Origin: Chryseobacterium capnotolerans
Lineage (GTDB): Bacteria > Bacteroidota > Bacteroidia > Flavobacteriales > Weeksellaceae
DNA length: 64,000 nucleotides
NCBI RefSeq assembly: GCF_021278965.1
Contig: NZ_CP065589.1
Location: forward strand, 4,283,001-4,347,000
Reading direction: 5' to 3'
Made by a program: the position numbers and the translations under genes. The notes below the pieces were generated by a model. It saw only the letters and a program-made list of their open reading frames with translations. It did no database searches and was not told the DNA's origin. This document shows positions 45,289 through 55,972 of the stretch, in pieces. The first letter of the stretch is position 1, and each line of letters begins with the position of its first letter.

Positions 45289-45657
45289 TTAAAGTACTTC
45301 AGGAGCTAATGAAATGATTTTCATATATTCTTTGTCTCTCAACTCACGAGCAACCGGTCCGAAAACACGTGTTCCTCTCATTTCTCCTGCTGCGTTTAGT
45401 AATACACAAGCATTGTCGTCGAATTTGATGTATGAACCATCTTTTCTTCTTACTGCTTTTTTAGTTCTTACTACTACAGCTTTAGATACCTGACCTTTTT
45501 TTGCGTTTCCTGATGGTGTAGAATCTTTGATCGTAACAACGATTTTATCACCAACTGAAGCATATCTTCTTCTGGTTCCTCCCAGAACTCTAATAACTAG
45601 TACTTCTTTAGCACCTGTGTTATCAGCAACTTTTAATCTTGATTCTGTTTGTAACAT
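45289..45657 (-). CDS. rplN: 50S ribosomal protein L14
   Basis: A 122-residue protein ([20 protein letters not shown]; the signature [20 protein letters not shown]). It is at the subunit interface and touches 16S helix 14. Confidence 0.97.
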   Translation of the reverse strand: MLQTESRLKVADNTGAKEVLVIRVLGGTRRRYASVGDKIVVTIKDSTPSGNAKKGQVSKAVVVRTKKAVRRKDGSYIKFDDNACVLLNAAGEMRGTRVFGPVARELRDKEYMKIISLAPEVL

Positions 45658-45659
45658 TA

Positions 45660-45914
45660 TTACTTAGCTTTTTCAATGATTCTTACTAATCTCCATCTCT
45701 TGCTCTTGCTCAAAGGTCTAGTTTCTTGGATCAAAACTGTATCACCTTCTGTGCATTCGTTGTTCTCGTCGTGTGCAGTATATTTTTTCGTTTTCAAAAC
45801 GAATTTACCGTACATCGGGTGCTTTACTCTTGTAGTTTCGCTAACAACAATAGTTTTTTCCATTTTATTGCTGGAAACCACTCCGATTCTTTCTTTTCTT
45901 AAATTTCTATCCAT
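45660..45914 (-). CDS. rpsQ: 30S ribosomal protein S17
   Basis: An 84-residue OB-fold protein ([19 protein letters not shown]; signature [20 protein letters not shown]). Primary 16S rRNA binder. 2 nt before rplN. Confidence 0.97.
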   Translation of the reverse strand: MDRNLRKERIGVVSSNKMEKTIVVSETTRVKHPMYGKFVLKTKKYTAHDENNECTEGDTVLIQETRPLSKSKRWRLVRIIEKAK

Positions 45915-45926
45915 TGTAAAATGAAA

Positions 45927-46121
45927 TTATTGTTTGTTAGTTAACTCAGTATTTAGTCTAGCGATTGTTCTTCTCAAATCTTTGATTTGAATCGGGTTTT
46001 CAATTGGGCTGATTGCATGAGCCAATTTCAATTTAGAATATTGAGCTTTTGCTTCAGTTAATTGAGCTTGAATATCACCCGCGCTTAAATTTTTAATATC
46101 AGCATTTTTCATTGTACTCAA
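45927..46121 (-). CDS. rpmC: 50S ribosomal protein L29
   Basis: A 64-residue helical protein (KNLSAGDIQAQLTEAKAQYS; KDLRRTIARLNTEL). It lies by the exit tunnel and helps form the docking site for trigger factor and SRP. Confidence 0.96.
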   Translation of the reverse strand: MSTMKNADIKNLSAGDIQAQLTEAKAQYSKLKLAHAISPIENPIQIKDLRRTIARLNTELTNKQ

Positions 46122-46124
46122 AGA

Positions 46125-46550
46125 TTATAAAGGTTTAACAAAATCGTTAGCAACGATGAATTTAGTAACTACTGGTAATTTTTGTGCAGCAAGTCTAAGA
46201 GCTTCTTTCGCAACTTCGTAAGGAACTCCACCTACTTCAAACATAATTTTACCTGGTTTTACTACAGCTACCCAGTATTCAACAGCACCTTTACCTTTAC
46301 CCATACGTACTTCCGCTGGTTTCTTAGTAATTGGCTTATCTGGGAAGATTTTGATCCATAGTTGACCTTCTCTCTTCATATATCTTGTCGCAGCAATACG
46401 AGCAGCTTCAATTTGTCTTGCAGTGATCCAAGCACCCTCAGTTGCTTTGATCCCAAAAGTTCCGTAAGCAAGTTGACTACCTCTTTGGGCATTCCCCTTC
46501 ATCTTCATCTTGTGAACTCTACGGAATTTGGTTCTTTTTGGTTGTAACAT
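46125..46550 (-). CDS. rplP: 50S ribosomal protein L16
   Basis: A 141-residue protein ([20 protein letters not shown]; signature [20 protein letters not shown]). It organises the A-site region of 23S rRNA. Its start follows an unusual repeat-filled gap after rpsC. Confidence 0.97.
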   Translation of the reverse strand: MLQPKRTKFRRVHKMKMKGNAQRGSQLAYGTFGIKATEGAWITARQIEAARIAATRYMKREGQLWIKIFPDKPITKKPAEVRMGKGKGAVEYWVAVVKPGKIMFEVGGVPYEVAKEALRLAAQKLPVVTKFIVANDFVKPL

Positions 46551-46560
46551 AATCTCTAAA

Positions 46561-46588
46561 TTTTAGATTTTAGATTTTAGATTTTAGA
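46561..46588. repeat. tandem heptamer repeat in the rpsC-rplP gap
   Basis: Four perfect copies of TTTTAGA followed by T8, with a reverse-complement copy (AATCTAAAA) at 46638-46646 near the rpsC stop. In the RNA these could pair with each other. Confidence 0.85.
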
Positions 46589-46648
46589 TTTTTTTTAATT
46601 TTAAAAAAGTAACGGTAATTTAAAATTCAAAATTTCTAATCTAAAATT

Positions 46649-47398
46649 TTAATTATTATTGTTATTGTTGTTGTTTTTTCTAGGTCTTCTGTTGTCTCTG
46701 TCTCCTCCTCTGTTTCCTCTGTCTGACTGACCTCCTTTTTTCTGTTGTCCCACTAGTGGAGAAAGTTCTCTTTTACCGTAAACTTCACCTTTCATGATCC
46801 AAACTTTCACTCCTAATCTACCGTAAGTAGTGTGAGCTTCTGCCCAGTGGTAATCGATATCAGCTCTGAAAGTTGACAATGGAATTCTTCCTTCTTTGAA
46901 AGATTCTGATCTTGCCATTTCAGCTCCGTTCAATCTACCAGAGATTTGAACTTTGATACCTTCAGCACCCATTCTCATAGTACTTGCCATTGCCATTTTA
47001 ACAGCTCTTCTGTAAGAAATTCTGTTTTCAATTTGCTTAGAAATACTATCAGCAACTAGTACAGCATCTAATTCAGGTCTTTTGATTTCGAAGATGTTGA
47101 TTTGAATATCCTTACCTGTAAGTTTCTTCAATTCTTCTTTCAATTTATCAACTTCCTGGCCTCCTTTACCGATGATCAGTCCCGGTCTAGCAGTAGTGAT
47201 TGTAACTGTTACTAATTTAAGTGTTCTTTCAATATAGATTTTTGAAATACCACCTTTAGATAATCTAGCCTCAAGGTATCTTCTGATTTTGTAGTCTTCA
47301 GCGATTCTGTCTCCATAATCGTTTCCACCAAACCAGTTAGAATCCCATCCTCTGATGATACCTAATCTATTACCAATTGGATTTGTCTTCTGTCCCAT
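46649..47398 (-). CDS. rpsC: 30S ribosomal protein S3
   Basis: A 249-residue protein. A KH domain ([20 protein letters not shown] near 75) and the S3 C-terminal domain ([20 protein letters not shown]) are normal. After about residue 212 there is a flavobacterial-style extension rich in Gly/Arg/Asp ([20 protein letters not shown]) ending in eight Asn, encoded by an AAT/AAC repeat that could vary in length. S3 sits at the mRNA entry tunnel. Confidence 0.96.
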   Translation of the reverse strand: MGQKTNPIGNRLGIIRGWDSNWFGGNDYGDRIAEDYKIRRYLEARLSKGGISKIYIERTLKLVTVTITTARPGLIIGKGGQEVDKLKEELKKLTGKDIQINIFEIKRPELDAVLVADSISKQIENRISYRRAVKMAMASTMRMGAEGIKVQISGRLNGAEMARSESFKEGRIPLSTFRADIDYHWAEAHTTYGRLGVKVWIMKGEVYGKRELSPLVGQQKKGGQSDRGNRGGDRDNRRPRKNNNNNNNN

Positions 47399-47405
47399 AC
47401 CTTGA

Positions 47406-47804
47406 TTAATTTTCTTTATTACCTAAGATTAATGTAACGTGGTTAGATCTTTTTCTGATTCTATACCCTCTACCTTGTGGAGCTGGTCTTAGTCTCTTCA
47501 ATTGTCTTGCACTATCCACGAAGATTTCTTTAACGATAAGGTTAGCTTCTTCAATATCCGCACCTTCGTTTTTAGTCTGCCAGTTTGCCATAGCAGAAAG
47601 AAGTAATTTCTCTAACTTGTTAGATGCATCCTTCTTAGAATATTTTAGGATATAAAGAGCTTTATCTACCTGCTCTCCTCTAATGATATCAGCAACTAAT
47701 CTCATTTTTCTTGGAGAAGACGGGCAATTATTTAATGAAGCTTTTACAACGTCTTTGTTAGCTTCTTTTCTTGCGATTGAACTATCTTGTTTTCTTGATC
47801 CCAT
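47406..47804 (-). CDS. rplV: 50S ribosomal protein L22
   Basis: A 132-residue protein ([20 protein letters not shown]; the beta-hairpin tip [20 protein letters not shown] that lines the exit tunnel). Slightly longer at the N-terminus than in E. coli. Confidence 0.97.
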   Translation of the reverse strand: MGSRKQDSSIARKEANKDVVKASLNNCPSSPRKMRLVADIIRGEQVDKALYILKYSKKDASNKLEKLLLSAMANWQTKNEGADIEEANLIVKEIFVDSARQLKRLRPAPQGRGYRIRKRSNHVTLILGNKEN

Positions 47805-47806
47805 GA

Positions 47807-48085
47807 TTATCTGCTTCCTTTGTTTTTGTTACCACCATGACCTCTGAAAGATCTTGTTGGAGAAAATTCGCCTAACTTGTGACCAACCATGTTTTCTGTA
47901 ACATAAACCGGGATAAAAGATTTCCCGTTGTGTACTGCAATAGTTTGTCCTACGAAGTCCGGAGAGATCATCGATGCTCTAGACCAAGTTTTGATAACTG
48001 TCTTCTTACCAGACTCTATATTTGCCTGAACCTTCTTATCTAAAGTATGATGAATGAACGGTCCTTTTTTAAGTGATCTTGCCAT
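47807..48085 (-). CDS. rpsS: 30S ribosomal protein S19
   Basis: A 92-residue protein ([20 protein letters not shown]; signature [16 protein letters not shown]). It is on the 30S head next to S13. 2 nt before rplV. Confidence 0.97.
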   Translation of the reverse strand: MARSLKKGPFIHHTLDKKVQANIESGKKTVIKTWSRASMISPDFVGQTIAVHNGKSFIPVYVTENMVGHKLGEFSPTRSFRGHGGNKNKGSR

Positions 48086-48087
48086 AA

Positions 48088-48909
48088 TTATTTTCTTTTA
48101 GATACGATGTAACGGTTAGACACTTTGTTTTTCTTTCTAGTTTTGTAACCTTTAGCTGGTTTACCGTTTCTAGATCTTGGGTGACCTCCTGAAGAACGTC
48201 CTTCACCACCACCCATTGGGTGATCTACTGGGTTCATTACAACCGCTCTTGTTCTTGGTCTTCTACCTAACCATCTGCTTCTACCAGCCTTACCTGATAC
48301 AGTTAATTGGTGGTCTGAGTTAGAAACTGATCCAATCATTGCATAACATTCAGTAAGGATCATTCTTGATTCTCCTGAAGGCAATTTGATGATTGCATAT
48401 TTTCCATCTCTAGATGTTAATTGAGCTGAAGAACCAGCACTTCTTGCTAAAATTGCACCTTGACCAGGCTTCATTTCAACACAAGAAATTACAGTACCTA
48501 AAGGAATGTTTTTCAACTTCATTGCGTTCCCTACATTTGGTTCTACGCTTTCACCAGAAATTACTTTCTGATCAACTTTGATACCGTTTGGAGCGATGAT
48601 ATATCTCTTCTCTCCGTCAGCATACTCAAGTAATGCGATAAATGCAGTTCTGTTTGGATCGTATTCTACAGATTTTACAGTTGCTTCAACGTTTGCTTTG
48701 TTTCTTTTGAAGTCAATAATTCTGTATTTCTTTTTGTGTCCACCTCCGGTGTAACGCATGGTCATTTTACCTGTTTGGTTACGTCCACCTGACTTTTTAA
48801 TACCAACTGTTAGAGATTTCTCTGGTTTGTTGGTAGTAATTTCCTCAAAATTGTTTACAATTCTGAATCTCTGTCCCGGGGTGATAGGTTTTAATTTTCT
48901 AACAGACAT
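48088..48909 (-). CDS. rplB: 50S ribosomal protein L2
   Basis: A 273-residue protein with the C-terminal signature [20 protein letters not shown] close to the peptidyl-transferase centre. Needed for subunit joining. Normal length. Confidence 0.98.
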   Translation of the reverse strand: MSVRKLKPITPGQRFRIVNNFEEITTNKPEKSLTVGIKKSGGRNQTGKMTMRYTGGGHKKKYRIIDFKRNKANVEATVKSVEYDPNRTAFIALLEYADGEKRYIIAPNGIKVDQKVISGESVEPNVGNAMKLKNIPLGTVISCVEMKPGQGAILARSAGSSAQLTSRDGKYAIIKLPSGESRMILTECYAMIGSVSNSDHQLTVSGKAGRSRWLGRRPRTRAVVMNPVDHPMGGGEGRSSGGHPRSRNGKPAKGYKTRKKNKVSNRYIVSKRK

Positions 48910-48931
48910 TACTATTATTTATAATTAATAA

Positions 48932-49222
48932 TTAATTTACAGCAAAAATATCGATAACCTCACCTTCAGCAAGTTTGATTACCGCTTTTTTCAATTTGTT
49001 TGTCTTTCCTACTTGAAGACCTTTTTTAGTGTATTTTGAAGAAACCTTCGGAGCATAAATCATTGTATTAACGTCTGCTACTTTTACACCGTAAGCTGCT
49101 TCAACAGCCTTTTTGATCTCGATCTTATTCGCCTTAGGGTTAACTAAGAAAGAATAAGTACCTCTTAAATCTGTAAGGTAGTTAGCCTTTTCTGAAATAA
49201 CTGGTTTAATAATAACTGACAT
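48932..49222 (-). CDS. rplW: 50S ribosomal protein L23
   Basis: A 96-residue protein (IIKPVISEKANYLTDLRGTY; KIEIKKAVEAAYGVKVADVN). Main docking protein at the exit tunnel for trigger factor and SRP. Confidence 0.97.
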   Translation of the reverse strand: MSVIIKPVISEKANYLTDLRGTYSFLVNPKANKIEIKKAVEAAYGVKVADVNTMIYAPKVSSKYTKKGLQVGKTNKLKKAVIKLAEGEVIDIFAVN

Positions 49223-49225
49223 GAC

Positions 49226-49855
49226 TTATTTCTTTAAATTTTCCTGGAATTTTTCAACTGCACCTTCGAAGAAAATGATCTCACCAGCGTTAACTAAGTC
49301 GTAAGAACTGATCTCGTTGAAGTTCATTACTTTAGTTTTAGGTAAGTTTCTTGAAGATAAATACACATTCTTGTTAGCTTCAGGAAGAACGAATAAAGAT
49401 TTTTTACCGTTAAGTTCCAATGCGTTTAATACATTGATAAAATCTTTAGTCTTAGGAGCAGCAAAGCTCACATCTTCTAAAACTTTAATGCTGTTGTCTC
49501 TCATTTTCTGAGATAAAACAGATTTTTTAGCTAATCTCTTAAGAGCTTTATTCAATTTGAATCTGTAGTCTCTTGGTTTTGGTCCGAATACTCTACCTCC
49601 ACCTCTGAAAGTTGGAGATTTAATATCACCATATCTAGCAGATCCAGATCCTTTTTGCTTCTTAAGCTTTTTAGTAGAAGCAGTAATTTCGCTTCTTTCT
49701 TTTGCTTTATGAGTTCCTTGTCTTTGTGCAGCAAGGTACTGTTTAACTTCTAAGTAAACCGCGTGCTGATTTGGCTCAATTCCGAATACTGTTTCGTCTA
49801 GAGTTACTTTTCTTCCGGTCTCTTTTCCTGATGTATTTAATACTACTAGTTCCAT
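49226..49855 (-). CDS. rplD: 50S ribosomal protein L4
   Basis: A 209-residue protein with the tunnel loop [20 protein letters not shown]. Overlaps the end of rplC by 10 nt, so translation is probably coupled. In E. coli L4 also represses the S10 operon; whether that holds here is not known. Confidence 0.97.
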   Translation of the reverse strand: MELVVLNTSGKETGRKVTLDETVFGIEPNQHAVYLEVKQYLAAQRQGTHKAKERSEITASTKKLKKQKGSGSARYGDIKSPTFRGGGRVFGPKPRDYRFKLNKALKRLAKKSVLSQKMRDNSIKVLEDVSFAAPKTKDFINVLNALELNGKKSLFVLPEANKNVYLSSRNLPKTKVMNFNEISSYDLVNAGEIIFFEGAVEKFQENLKK

Positions 49856-50469
49856 TTTCTGATAATTACATAAGAATTTTTAGCTCCCGGAACAGCACCT
49901 TTTACTACTAAAAGATTTTGTTCTTGATCAACTTTTAACACTTGAAGGTTTTGAACAGTTACCTGCTTACCTCCCATTCTTCCAGCCATTCTCATCCCTT
50001 TGAATACTCTTGAAGGGTCAGATCCAGCACCGATAGAACCTGGAGCTCTAAGTCTGTTGTGCTGACCATGAGTTGCCTGCATTACACCTCCAAATCCGTG
50101 TCTTTTAACAACACCTTGGAAACCTTTACCTTTTGAAGTTCCTGTTACGTCTACATATTCACCTTCGATGAATAGTTGAACATTTACTTCCTCTCCTACT
50201 TTAGCATCTGTGAATCCATCGTGGAATTCTACCAATTTAGCTTTAGGAGCAGAACCAGCCTTTTTAAAATGGCCAGCTAACGCTTTACCAACGTTCTTCT
50301 CACTCTTGTCATCGAAACCTAACTGCACAGCTGTATAACCGTCGTTTTCTAAGGTTCTGACCTGTAAAATCGAGCATGGACCAGCTTGAATAACTGTACA
50401 AGGAATGTTTTTCCCTTCTTCGTTAAACAAAGATGTCATACCGATTTTTTTACCAATAATACCTGACAT
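49846..50469 (-). CDS. rplC: 50S ribosomal protein L3
   Basis: A 207-residue protein ([20 protein letters not shown]; signature [20 protein letters not shown]). It starts 23S assembly and reaches the peptidyl-transferase centre. It is the first gene of this cluster; rpsJ (S10), which usually precedes it, is absent, and a promoter lies about 107 nt upstream. Confidence 0.97.
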   Translation of the reverse strand: MSGIIGKKIGMTSLFNEEGKNIPCTVIQAGPCSILQVRTLENDGYTAVQLGFDDKSEKNVGKALAGHFKKAGSAPKAKLVEFHDGFTDAKVGEEVNVQLFIEGEYVDVTGTSKGKGFQGVVKRHGFGGVMQATHGQHNRLRAPGSIGAGSDPSRVFKGMRMAGRMGGKQVTVQNLQVLKVDQEQNLLVVKGAVPGAKNSYVIIRKWN

Positions 50470-50548
50470 TGTTTATATTATAATAAAATTTATCCTTTAT
50501 TTTTTCCCATTTTTCGGAAGTCTGAAGTGATTTCTACTTTTGATATAG

Positions 50549-50576
50549 GCACACTACGCTCCTAAAATGAGTGTGC
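50549..50576 (-). promoter_or_regulatory. inverted repeat across the predicted start of the ribosomal transcript
   Basis: GCACACT and AGTGTGC (7 bp, 14-nt spacer) overlap the last base of the -7 box. Because the first arm lies at about the transcription start, a DNA operator is more likely than a leader RNA hairpin. Confidence 0.4.
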
Positions 50577-50605
50577 AAATTTATGAATAATTTTGTAACC
50601 GACAA
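50576..50605 (-). promoter_or_regulatory. promoter of the S10/spc/alpha cluster
   Basis: On the minus strand TTG (50603-50605), 19 bp, TAAATTTG (50576-50583): an exact match to the Bacteroidetes consensus with optimal spacing. The leader to rplC would be about 100 nt. Nothing else is recognised in the 300-bp gap up to the TPR gene. Confidence 0.75.
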
Positions 50606-50770
50606 ATATTTTAAGTAAAATATTTTGATTTTTAATCATTTAGACATTTTCATATTTTCAAAATAGAGAAAACACTTACCATTTTTTATTCTCAATCTGT
50701 TATTTTTTTATACTTTTAAAATGAAAAGGATATATAAATCTTTTTAATATTCAACCTAAAAAACAAAAAC

Positions 50771-51790
50771 ATGAATAAAAAATTATTAATCATCATCGGA
50801 TACATTCTCCTTACTCCATTCATGTATGGACAGGGAGATACAAAAGATGAAAAAGTAAGACAGCTTTTCTTATCTGCATGGCAAACATTCCAGAAACAGG
50901 ATTACAAAGCTTCCATAAAAAGTTTGATAGAAGCGACACAATTAAAGCCAACGGATAGTATTTATAATCTTTTAGGAACTGCCTATGCTTACAATGAAGA
51001 ATATGACAAGAGTATAATTGCTTATGACAAAGCCATTGAAATGAATCCCAAATACGCCAGTGCATACCGTGGAAAAGGCCTGGTTTATACAAAAAAACAA
51101 AATCAGGAAGAAGTATTTAAAAATTTTTCGAAGGCCATAGAAGCAGACCCACAATATACAGAAGCCTATATTGACAGGAGCACTTACTATATAACCATAA
51201 ACCAACCAGAGAATGCTCTAGCAGACATTAATAAAGCGATTGAACTCAACAGTAAAAATAGCTCAGCCTATTATGGACGCGGAACTATTTATGCAGCACT
51301 GAACCGTTTTGATGAAGCTTTCAAAGATGTAGACAAATCCATAGAGTTAAATCCAAATAGCGATAATGTAGAAGCCTATAAAGTAAGAGGCAATCTTTAT
51401 TTCCTTAAAAAGGATTTGAGCAATGCTATTAGTGATCTTTCCAAAGTTATAGAGATGAATCCAAAAGATCCGGGAATTTATAACAACAGAGGAGGTCTTT
51501 ATTATCACAATGGAGAATACAAAAAGGCAATTCAGGATTTCAATAAGGATCTTGCCGATAATAACCAAAACATGGGAAGCTATTTCTTGCGGGGAAGTTC
51601 TTATATGAAATTAAAAATGTATAAAGAGGCATTAGCTGATTTCAATAAGGCCATAGAAATTTTCCCGGAATATAAAGGCGCTTATTACAGCAGAGCAGAT
51701 TTGTATAAGTTATTAAAAAAAGAAGATCTCGCCAATGCCGATATGAAAAGAGCCAAAGAACTTGAAATGAATGAACCTGAGAAACAATAA
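50771..51790 (+). CDS. secreted tetratricopeptide-repeat protein
   Basis: A 339-residue protein with a signal peptide (LLIIIGYILLTPFMYGQ). About eight consecutive 34-residue TPR units follow, with the typical Y-N-P pattern (YNLLGTAYAYNEEYDKSIIA; YYGRGTIYAALNRFDEAFKD). TPR arrays hold protein complexes together; the partner is not known. Its stop codon abuts the stop codon of the convergent glpR with no gap. Confidence 0.9.
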   Translation: MNKKLLIIIGYILLTPFMYGQGDTKDEKVRQLFLSAWQTFQKQDYKASIKSLIEATQLKPTDSIYNLLGTAYAYNEEYDKSIIAYDKAIEMNPKYASAYRGKGLVYTKKQNQEEVFKNFSKAIEADPQYTEAYIDRSTYYITINQPENALADINKAIELNSKNSSAYYGRGTIYAALNRFDEAFKDVDKSIELNPNSDNVEAYKVRGNLYFLKKDLSNAISDLSKVIEMNPKDPGIYNNRGGLYYHNGEYKKAIQDFNKDLADNNQNMGSYFLRGSSYMKLKMYKEALADFNKAIEIFPEYKGAYYSRADLYKLLKKEDLANADMKRAKELEMNEPEKQ

Positions 51791-52555
51791 TCAACCATTT
51801 AGCACTCTAACTCCCGATTCTTCTAATATAGTTTTATCTTCATCCGTTATAGCATTATCAGTTATCAGGTAATCTATCTTATCCAATGAAGCTATTTTAC
51901 CAAACCCCTTCTTGTTAAGCTTTGATGAATCCGCAAGGATAACAGTCTGATCAGCGCATTCAATCATCACCTGATTAAGATGGGCTTCTGCAGCATTGGA
52001 AGTACTAATCCCAAATTCAGGGTCTATGCCATCCACTCCAAGAAAAAGTTTATTACAGGAAAATTGCTTAAGGATCCCTTCTGAAATAGATCCTACAATT
52101 GAAGTTGAGCTTTTTCTCACCTCACCTCCTAACTGGATTACATTAATATTAGGATTATTACAAAGTTCAATAGCTACCCTCAAAGAGGAAGTTAAGACCG
52201 TAAGCGGACCGAAGTTCAGCAACATTCTTGCCAGGTAGTGCATGGTAGTTCCGGATGCCAAAATAATACAATCGTTTTCCTGAATCAATGAAAGCGCTGC
52301 TTTGGCAATAGCCTGCTTGGCTTCTACATTAATATTTTCTTTCTCTACCACATTTTTTTCGTAAGCATATCTTACCTGCTTGCTCGCTCCTCCGTGATTT
52401 CTAAAAAGAAGACCTAAACTTTCGAGATAGTTCAAATCCTTTCGTATCGTAACTGAAGAGACATTCAGTTTTTCACATAGATCCTGAACAAGAACATGTC
52501 CTTTTTCGTCCAGTTCTTTCAATATTTCATCCTGCCTTGGAATTAGCTTCTCCAT
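51791..52555 (-). CDS. glpR: DeoR-family transcriptional regulator, probable glycerol regulator GlpR
   Basis: A 254-residue protein with a DeoR winged helix (LIPRQDEILKELDEKGHVLV, then LNVSSVTIRKDLNYLESLGL) and the sugar-phosphate sensor domain (DCIILASGTTMHYLA; SCNKLFLGVDGI). It is divergent from glpD-glpK-glpF with a 290-bp gap between, so repression of that operon with glycerol 3-phosphate as inducer is the obvious reading. Direct repeats of AAACGAAAC at the glpD start are the likely operator. Confidence 0.88.
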   Translation of the reverse strand: MEKLIPRQDEILKELDEKGHVLVQDLCEKLNVSSVTIRKDLNYLESLGLLFRNHGGASKQVRYAYEKNVVEKENINVEAKQAIAKAALSLIQENDCIILASGTTMHYLARMLLNFGPLTVLTSSLRVAIELCNNPNINVIQLGGEVRKSSTSIVGSISEGILKQFSCNKLFLGVDGIDPEFGISTSNAAEAHLNQVMIECADQTVILADSSKLNKKGFGKIASLDKIDYLITDNAITDEDKTILEESGVRVLNG

Positions 52556-52792
52556 TTTATTCGTTCCTTCAGTTGTTTTCTTATTTTTTCTTTATTGCCT
52601 TCAGCAACCTCCACTAACGTGACATATAAGTTTATACTTTTCCTACAGAGGTTTCATCAAAATTACCGATTTTTTTTCACATATGGGTCTTTATTCTTTT
52701 TATAAGGCCATATACAATTATTTCATCTTCAAGAACAAAGGTACTTATAAATCATAATAATAGGAGATTATAAAATTTCATTTATTTTCTTT

Positions 52793-52820
52793 TTGCTTTC
52801 ATTTTTAATTTATATATTTG
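52793..52820 (+). promoter_or_regulatory. glpD promoter
   Basis: TTG at 52793-52795, 17 bp, TATATTTG at 52813-52820, matching the Bacteroidetes consensus; the start codon is 25 nt downstream. The remaining gap (52556-52790) has no gene I can support. Confidence 0.75.
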
Positions 52821-52821
52821 A

Positions 52822-52860
52822 AAACGAAACATAAACGAAACATTTATGAAACGAAACGAA
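52822..52860 (+). promoter_or_regulatory. probable GlpR operator: repeated AAACGAAAC
   Basis: AAACGAAAC occurs at 52822-52830, 52833-52841 (11 bp apart, one helical turn) and 52849-52857, with a further overlapping AAACGAA to 52860 inside the first codons of glpD. The block begins right after the -7 box, where a repressor would stop initiation. TTCGTT-type half-sites are known for DeoR-family regulators. Confidence 0.6.
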
Positions 52861-54444
52861 GAACTCAGTAAATTAACCAATGTAAAAGAATGGGACTTTA
52901 TAGTCATAGGAGGGGGAGCCAGTGGTTTAGGTTCAGCATTAGACGCAGTAAGCAGAGGATTCAAAACTTTATTGCTTGAATCTCATGACTTTGCGAAAGC
53001 AACTTCCAGCAGAAGTACCAAACTGGTACATGGCGGAGTAAGATATTTAGCACAAGGAGATGTAGGTTTAGTGAAAGAAGCATTGAAGGAAAGAGGGCTG
53101 TTGGCCAAAAATGCAGCACATATTGTAAAGAATCAATCTTTCATTATTCCTAATTATACCTGGTGGGGCGGAATCTATTATAAAATAGGTTTATCTGTAT
53201 ATGATTTCCTTGCCGGAAAATTAAGTTTGGGTAAAACGAAATACATCAGCAAATCAAAAACCATTGAAAAACTACCTACTATTGAACAAAATCACTTAGC
53301 AAGTGGCGTTGTTTACCAGGACGGACAGTTTGATGATGCAAGACTTGCGATCAACTTAACCCAGACCATTATTGAAAAAGGAGGAAGTGCAGTCAACTAT
53401 GTAAAGGTTGTCAATCTTCTGAAGGATGGCAAGAATAAAATCATTGGTGTAGTCGCTGAAGATCAGTTCTCTAAGCAGCAATACCAAATTCATGGAAAAG
53501 TAGTCATCAATGCAACCGGTGTTTTCACGAATGACATCCTAAACATGAACAATCCTAAACATGGCAAAATGGTAGTACCAAGCCAGGGGATACACCTTGT
53601 ATTGGATAAATCATTTTTGAAAAGTGATGATGCCATTATGATCCCAAAAACTTCTGATGGAAGGGTTCTATTTGTTGTGCCTTGGCATGACAGAGCATTG
53701 GTAGGAACTACAGATACTCTTTTGGAAAGTGAGAGCTTTGAACCTCGTGCTTTAGAAGAGGAAATCAATTTTGTTTTAAACACAGCAAGACAATACTTGT
53801 CTAAAAAACCAACCCGCGAAGATGTAAAATCTGTTTTTGCCGGGCTCCGTCCTCTTGCTGCTCCGAAAGATGGAAGTAAGAACACCAAGGAAGTTTCCCG
53901 AAGCCATAAAGTGATTGCTTCCGATACAGGATTGGTTTCCATCATCGGCGGAAAGTGGACCACTTACCGTAAAATGGCTGAAGATACTATTGACAAAGCC
54001 ATGCAGGTACACAAACTAGGTAATACCACTTCTAAGACAGAAAATATGTCTATTCACGGAAATGTAAAACCAGAGCAAGTAGACAGAACCAATCATTTAT
54101 ATGTATACGGATCTGACATTCCTGCTATAAAAGCTTTACAGGAAAGTAATCCACGTTTTTCACAAAAAATACATCCAGACCATCCATTCACCGTAGCGGA
54201 AGTAGTTTGGGCAGCGAGAAATGAAATGGCGGAAACCATTGAAGATGTACTGGCAAGAAGAGCACGCCTGTTATTCCTGGATGCAAGAGCAGCTATAGAC
54301 AGTGCCCATAATGTAGCAAGAATTATTGCTGAAGAGAAAGGATATTCTGAAGAATGGGCTCAGGAACAGGAAAATGAATTCATCGAATTGGCAAAAGGAT
54401 ATTTACTAACTCCTTATTCACCTAAAGTTATCAACCTTAATTAA
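52846..54444 (+). CDS. glpD: aerobic glycerol-3-phosphate dehydrogenase
   Basis: A 532-residue FAD enzyme. The dinucleotide motif [20 protein letters not shown] is followed by the GlpD signature [15 protein letters not shown], and the substrate-binding region includes GLRPLAAPK. It oxidises glycerol 3-phosphate to dihydroxyacetone phosphate and passes electrons to quinone at the membrane. First gene of the glp operon; glpK follows after 7 nt. Confidence 0.96.
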   Translation: MKRNEELSKLTNVKEWDFIVIGGGASGLGSALDAVSRGFKTLLLESHDFAKATSSRSTKLVHGGVRYLAQGDVGLVKEALKERGLLAKNAAHIVKNQSFIIPNYTWWGGIYYKIGLSVYDFLAGKLSLGKTKYISKSKTIEKLPTIEQNHLASGVVYQDGQFDDARLAINLTQTIIEKGGSAVNYVKVVNLLKDGKNKIIGVVAEDQFSKQQYQIHGKVVINATGVFTNDILNMNNPKHGKMVVPSQGIHLVLDKSFLKSDDAIMIPKTSDGRVLFVVPWHDRALVGTTDTLLESESFEPRALEEEINFVLNTARQYLSKKPTREDVKSVFAGLRPLAAPKDGSKNTKEVSRSHKVIASDTGLVSIIGGKWTTYRKMAEDTIDKAMQVHKLGNTTSKTENMSIHGNVKPEQVDRTNHLYVYGSDIPAIKALQESNPRFSQKIHPDHPFTVAEVVWAARNEMAETIEDVLARRARLLFLDARAAIDSAHNVARIIAEEKGYSEEWAQEQENEFIELAKGYLLTPYSPKVINLN

Positions 54445-54451
54445 TCACCAT

Positions 54452-55948
54452 ATGAATGAAAAGTTAATCCTCGCTTTGGATCAGGGAACTACTTCCTCCA
54501 GAGCGATTCTATTCAACCATAGCGGAGAGATCAAATATGTATCTCAAAAAGATTTCAGACAAATCTTCCCTACTCCAGGCTGGGTAGAACATGATCCGAA
54601 CGAAATCTGGTCATCACAGATCTCTGTTGCTGCAGAAATTATTGCCAAAGCAGGCATTTCCGGACTGGAAGTAGCGGCTATTGGAATTACCAACCAGCGT
54701 GAAACAACAATAGTTTGGGATAAAGAAACCGGAGAACCTATTTATAATGCTATTGTATGGCAAGACAGAAGGACCTCCAAATATTGTGATGAACTGAAAG
54801 AACAAGGCCACGCAGAAATCATCAAAGAAAAAACAGGTCTTGTATTAGATGCTTATTTCTCGGCAACCAAATTAAAATGGATCCTGGACAATGTTGATGG
54901 AGCAAGAGAAAAAGCGGAAGCCGGAAAATTATGTTTTGGAACTGTTGATACTTGGCTTGTATGGAAGTTAACCCGCGGGAAAATGTTCATTACGGATGTT
55001 TCGAATGCCAGCAGAACCATGCTTTTGAATATCCATACATTGGAATGGGATAATGATCTATTGGAACTATTCAATATTCCTAAAGCGATTCTTCCTGAGG
55101 TAAAACAAAGCAGTGAAGTATACGGTGAAACAGCTACTACTCTATTCTCTACCAAAATTCCGATTGCGGGAATTGCAGGAGATCAGCAGGCAGCCTTATT
55201 CGGACAAATGTGCATCAATCCAGGAATGGTAAAGAATACTTACGGAACAGGATGCTTCCTATTAATGAATACAGGAAAAGAAGCTGTTTCTTCAAAGAAC
55301 AATCTTTTAACAACAGTTGCCTGGAAAATCAATGGAGAGGTTAACTATGCCTTAGAAGGAAGTGTATTTGTAGGTGGTGCTGCTATTCAATGGCTGAGAG
55401 ACGGCCTTAAACTTATTCATTCTTCTGATGAAGTGAATAATCTGGCTGCATCTGTTGAAGATAACGGCGGTGTTTACTTCGTGCCTGCCCTTACAGGCTT
55501 AGGTGCTCCACACTGGGACCAATATGCCCGAGGTACTATCGTAGGAATTACCCGTGGTACGACTGATGCCCATATTGCAAGAGCTACTTTGGAAGGCATT
55601 GCATTTCAGGTATATGATATTGTAAAATCTATGGAAGCAGATTCCGGAAGAGCGAGTCTTGAACTGAGAGTAGATGGTGGTGCTTCAGCAAGCAACTTGT
55701 TGATGCAGATACAGTCTGACCTTTTCGGGTTTAAAATCACAAGACCAAAAACATTAGAAACAACAGCATTAGGAGCAGCTTATTTAGCAGGCCTTGCAGT
55801 AGGATATTGGAAAAATATTGACGAAATCCAGGAACAATGGATTGTAGACAAAGATTTCCATCCTCAATTGGAAAAAGAAAAAGTAGATGCCATGGTTCAT
55901 TCATGGAACAAAGCGGTATCCCGTGCTCAAAGCTGGATAGAAGATTAA
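54452..55948 (+). CDS. glpK: glycerol kinase
   Basis: A 498-residue FGGY-family kinase: phosphate-binding [20 protein letters not shown] (first 20 residues shown from residue 6), ITNQRETT for glycerol, and [13 protein letters not shown] with the second FGGY signature. It phosphorylates glycerol to glycerol 3-phosphate. Normal length. Confidence 0.97.
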   Translation: MNEKLILALDQGTTSSRAILFNHSGEIKYVSQKDFRQIFPTPGWVEHDPNEIWSSQISVAAEIIAKAGISGLEVAAIGITNQRETTIVWDKETGEPIYNAIVWQDRRTSKYCDELKEQGHAEIIKEKTGLVLDAYFSATKLKWILDNVDGAREKAEAGKLCFGTVDTWLVWKLTRGKMFITDVSNASRTMLLNIHTLEWDNDLLELFNIPKAILPEVKQSSEVYGETATTLFSTKIPIAGIAGDQQAALFGQMCINPGMVKNTYGTGCFLLMNTGKEAVSSKNNLLTTVAWKINGEVNYALEGSVFVGGAAIQWLRDGLKLIHSSDEVNNLAASVEDNGGVYFVPALTGLGAPHWDQYARGTIVGITRGTTDAHIARATLEGIAFQVYDIVKSMEADSGRASLELRVDGGASASNLLMQIQSDLFGFKITRPKTLETTALGAAYLAGLAVGYWKNIDEIQEQWIVDKDFHPQLEKEKVDAMVHSWNKAVSRAQSWIED

Positions 55949-55972
55949 TTCACTGACCTTAAAAATACACAT

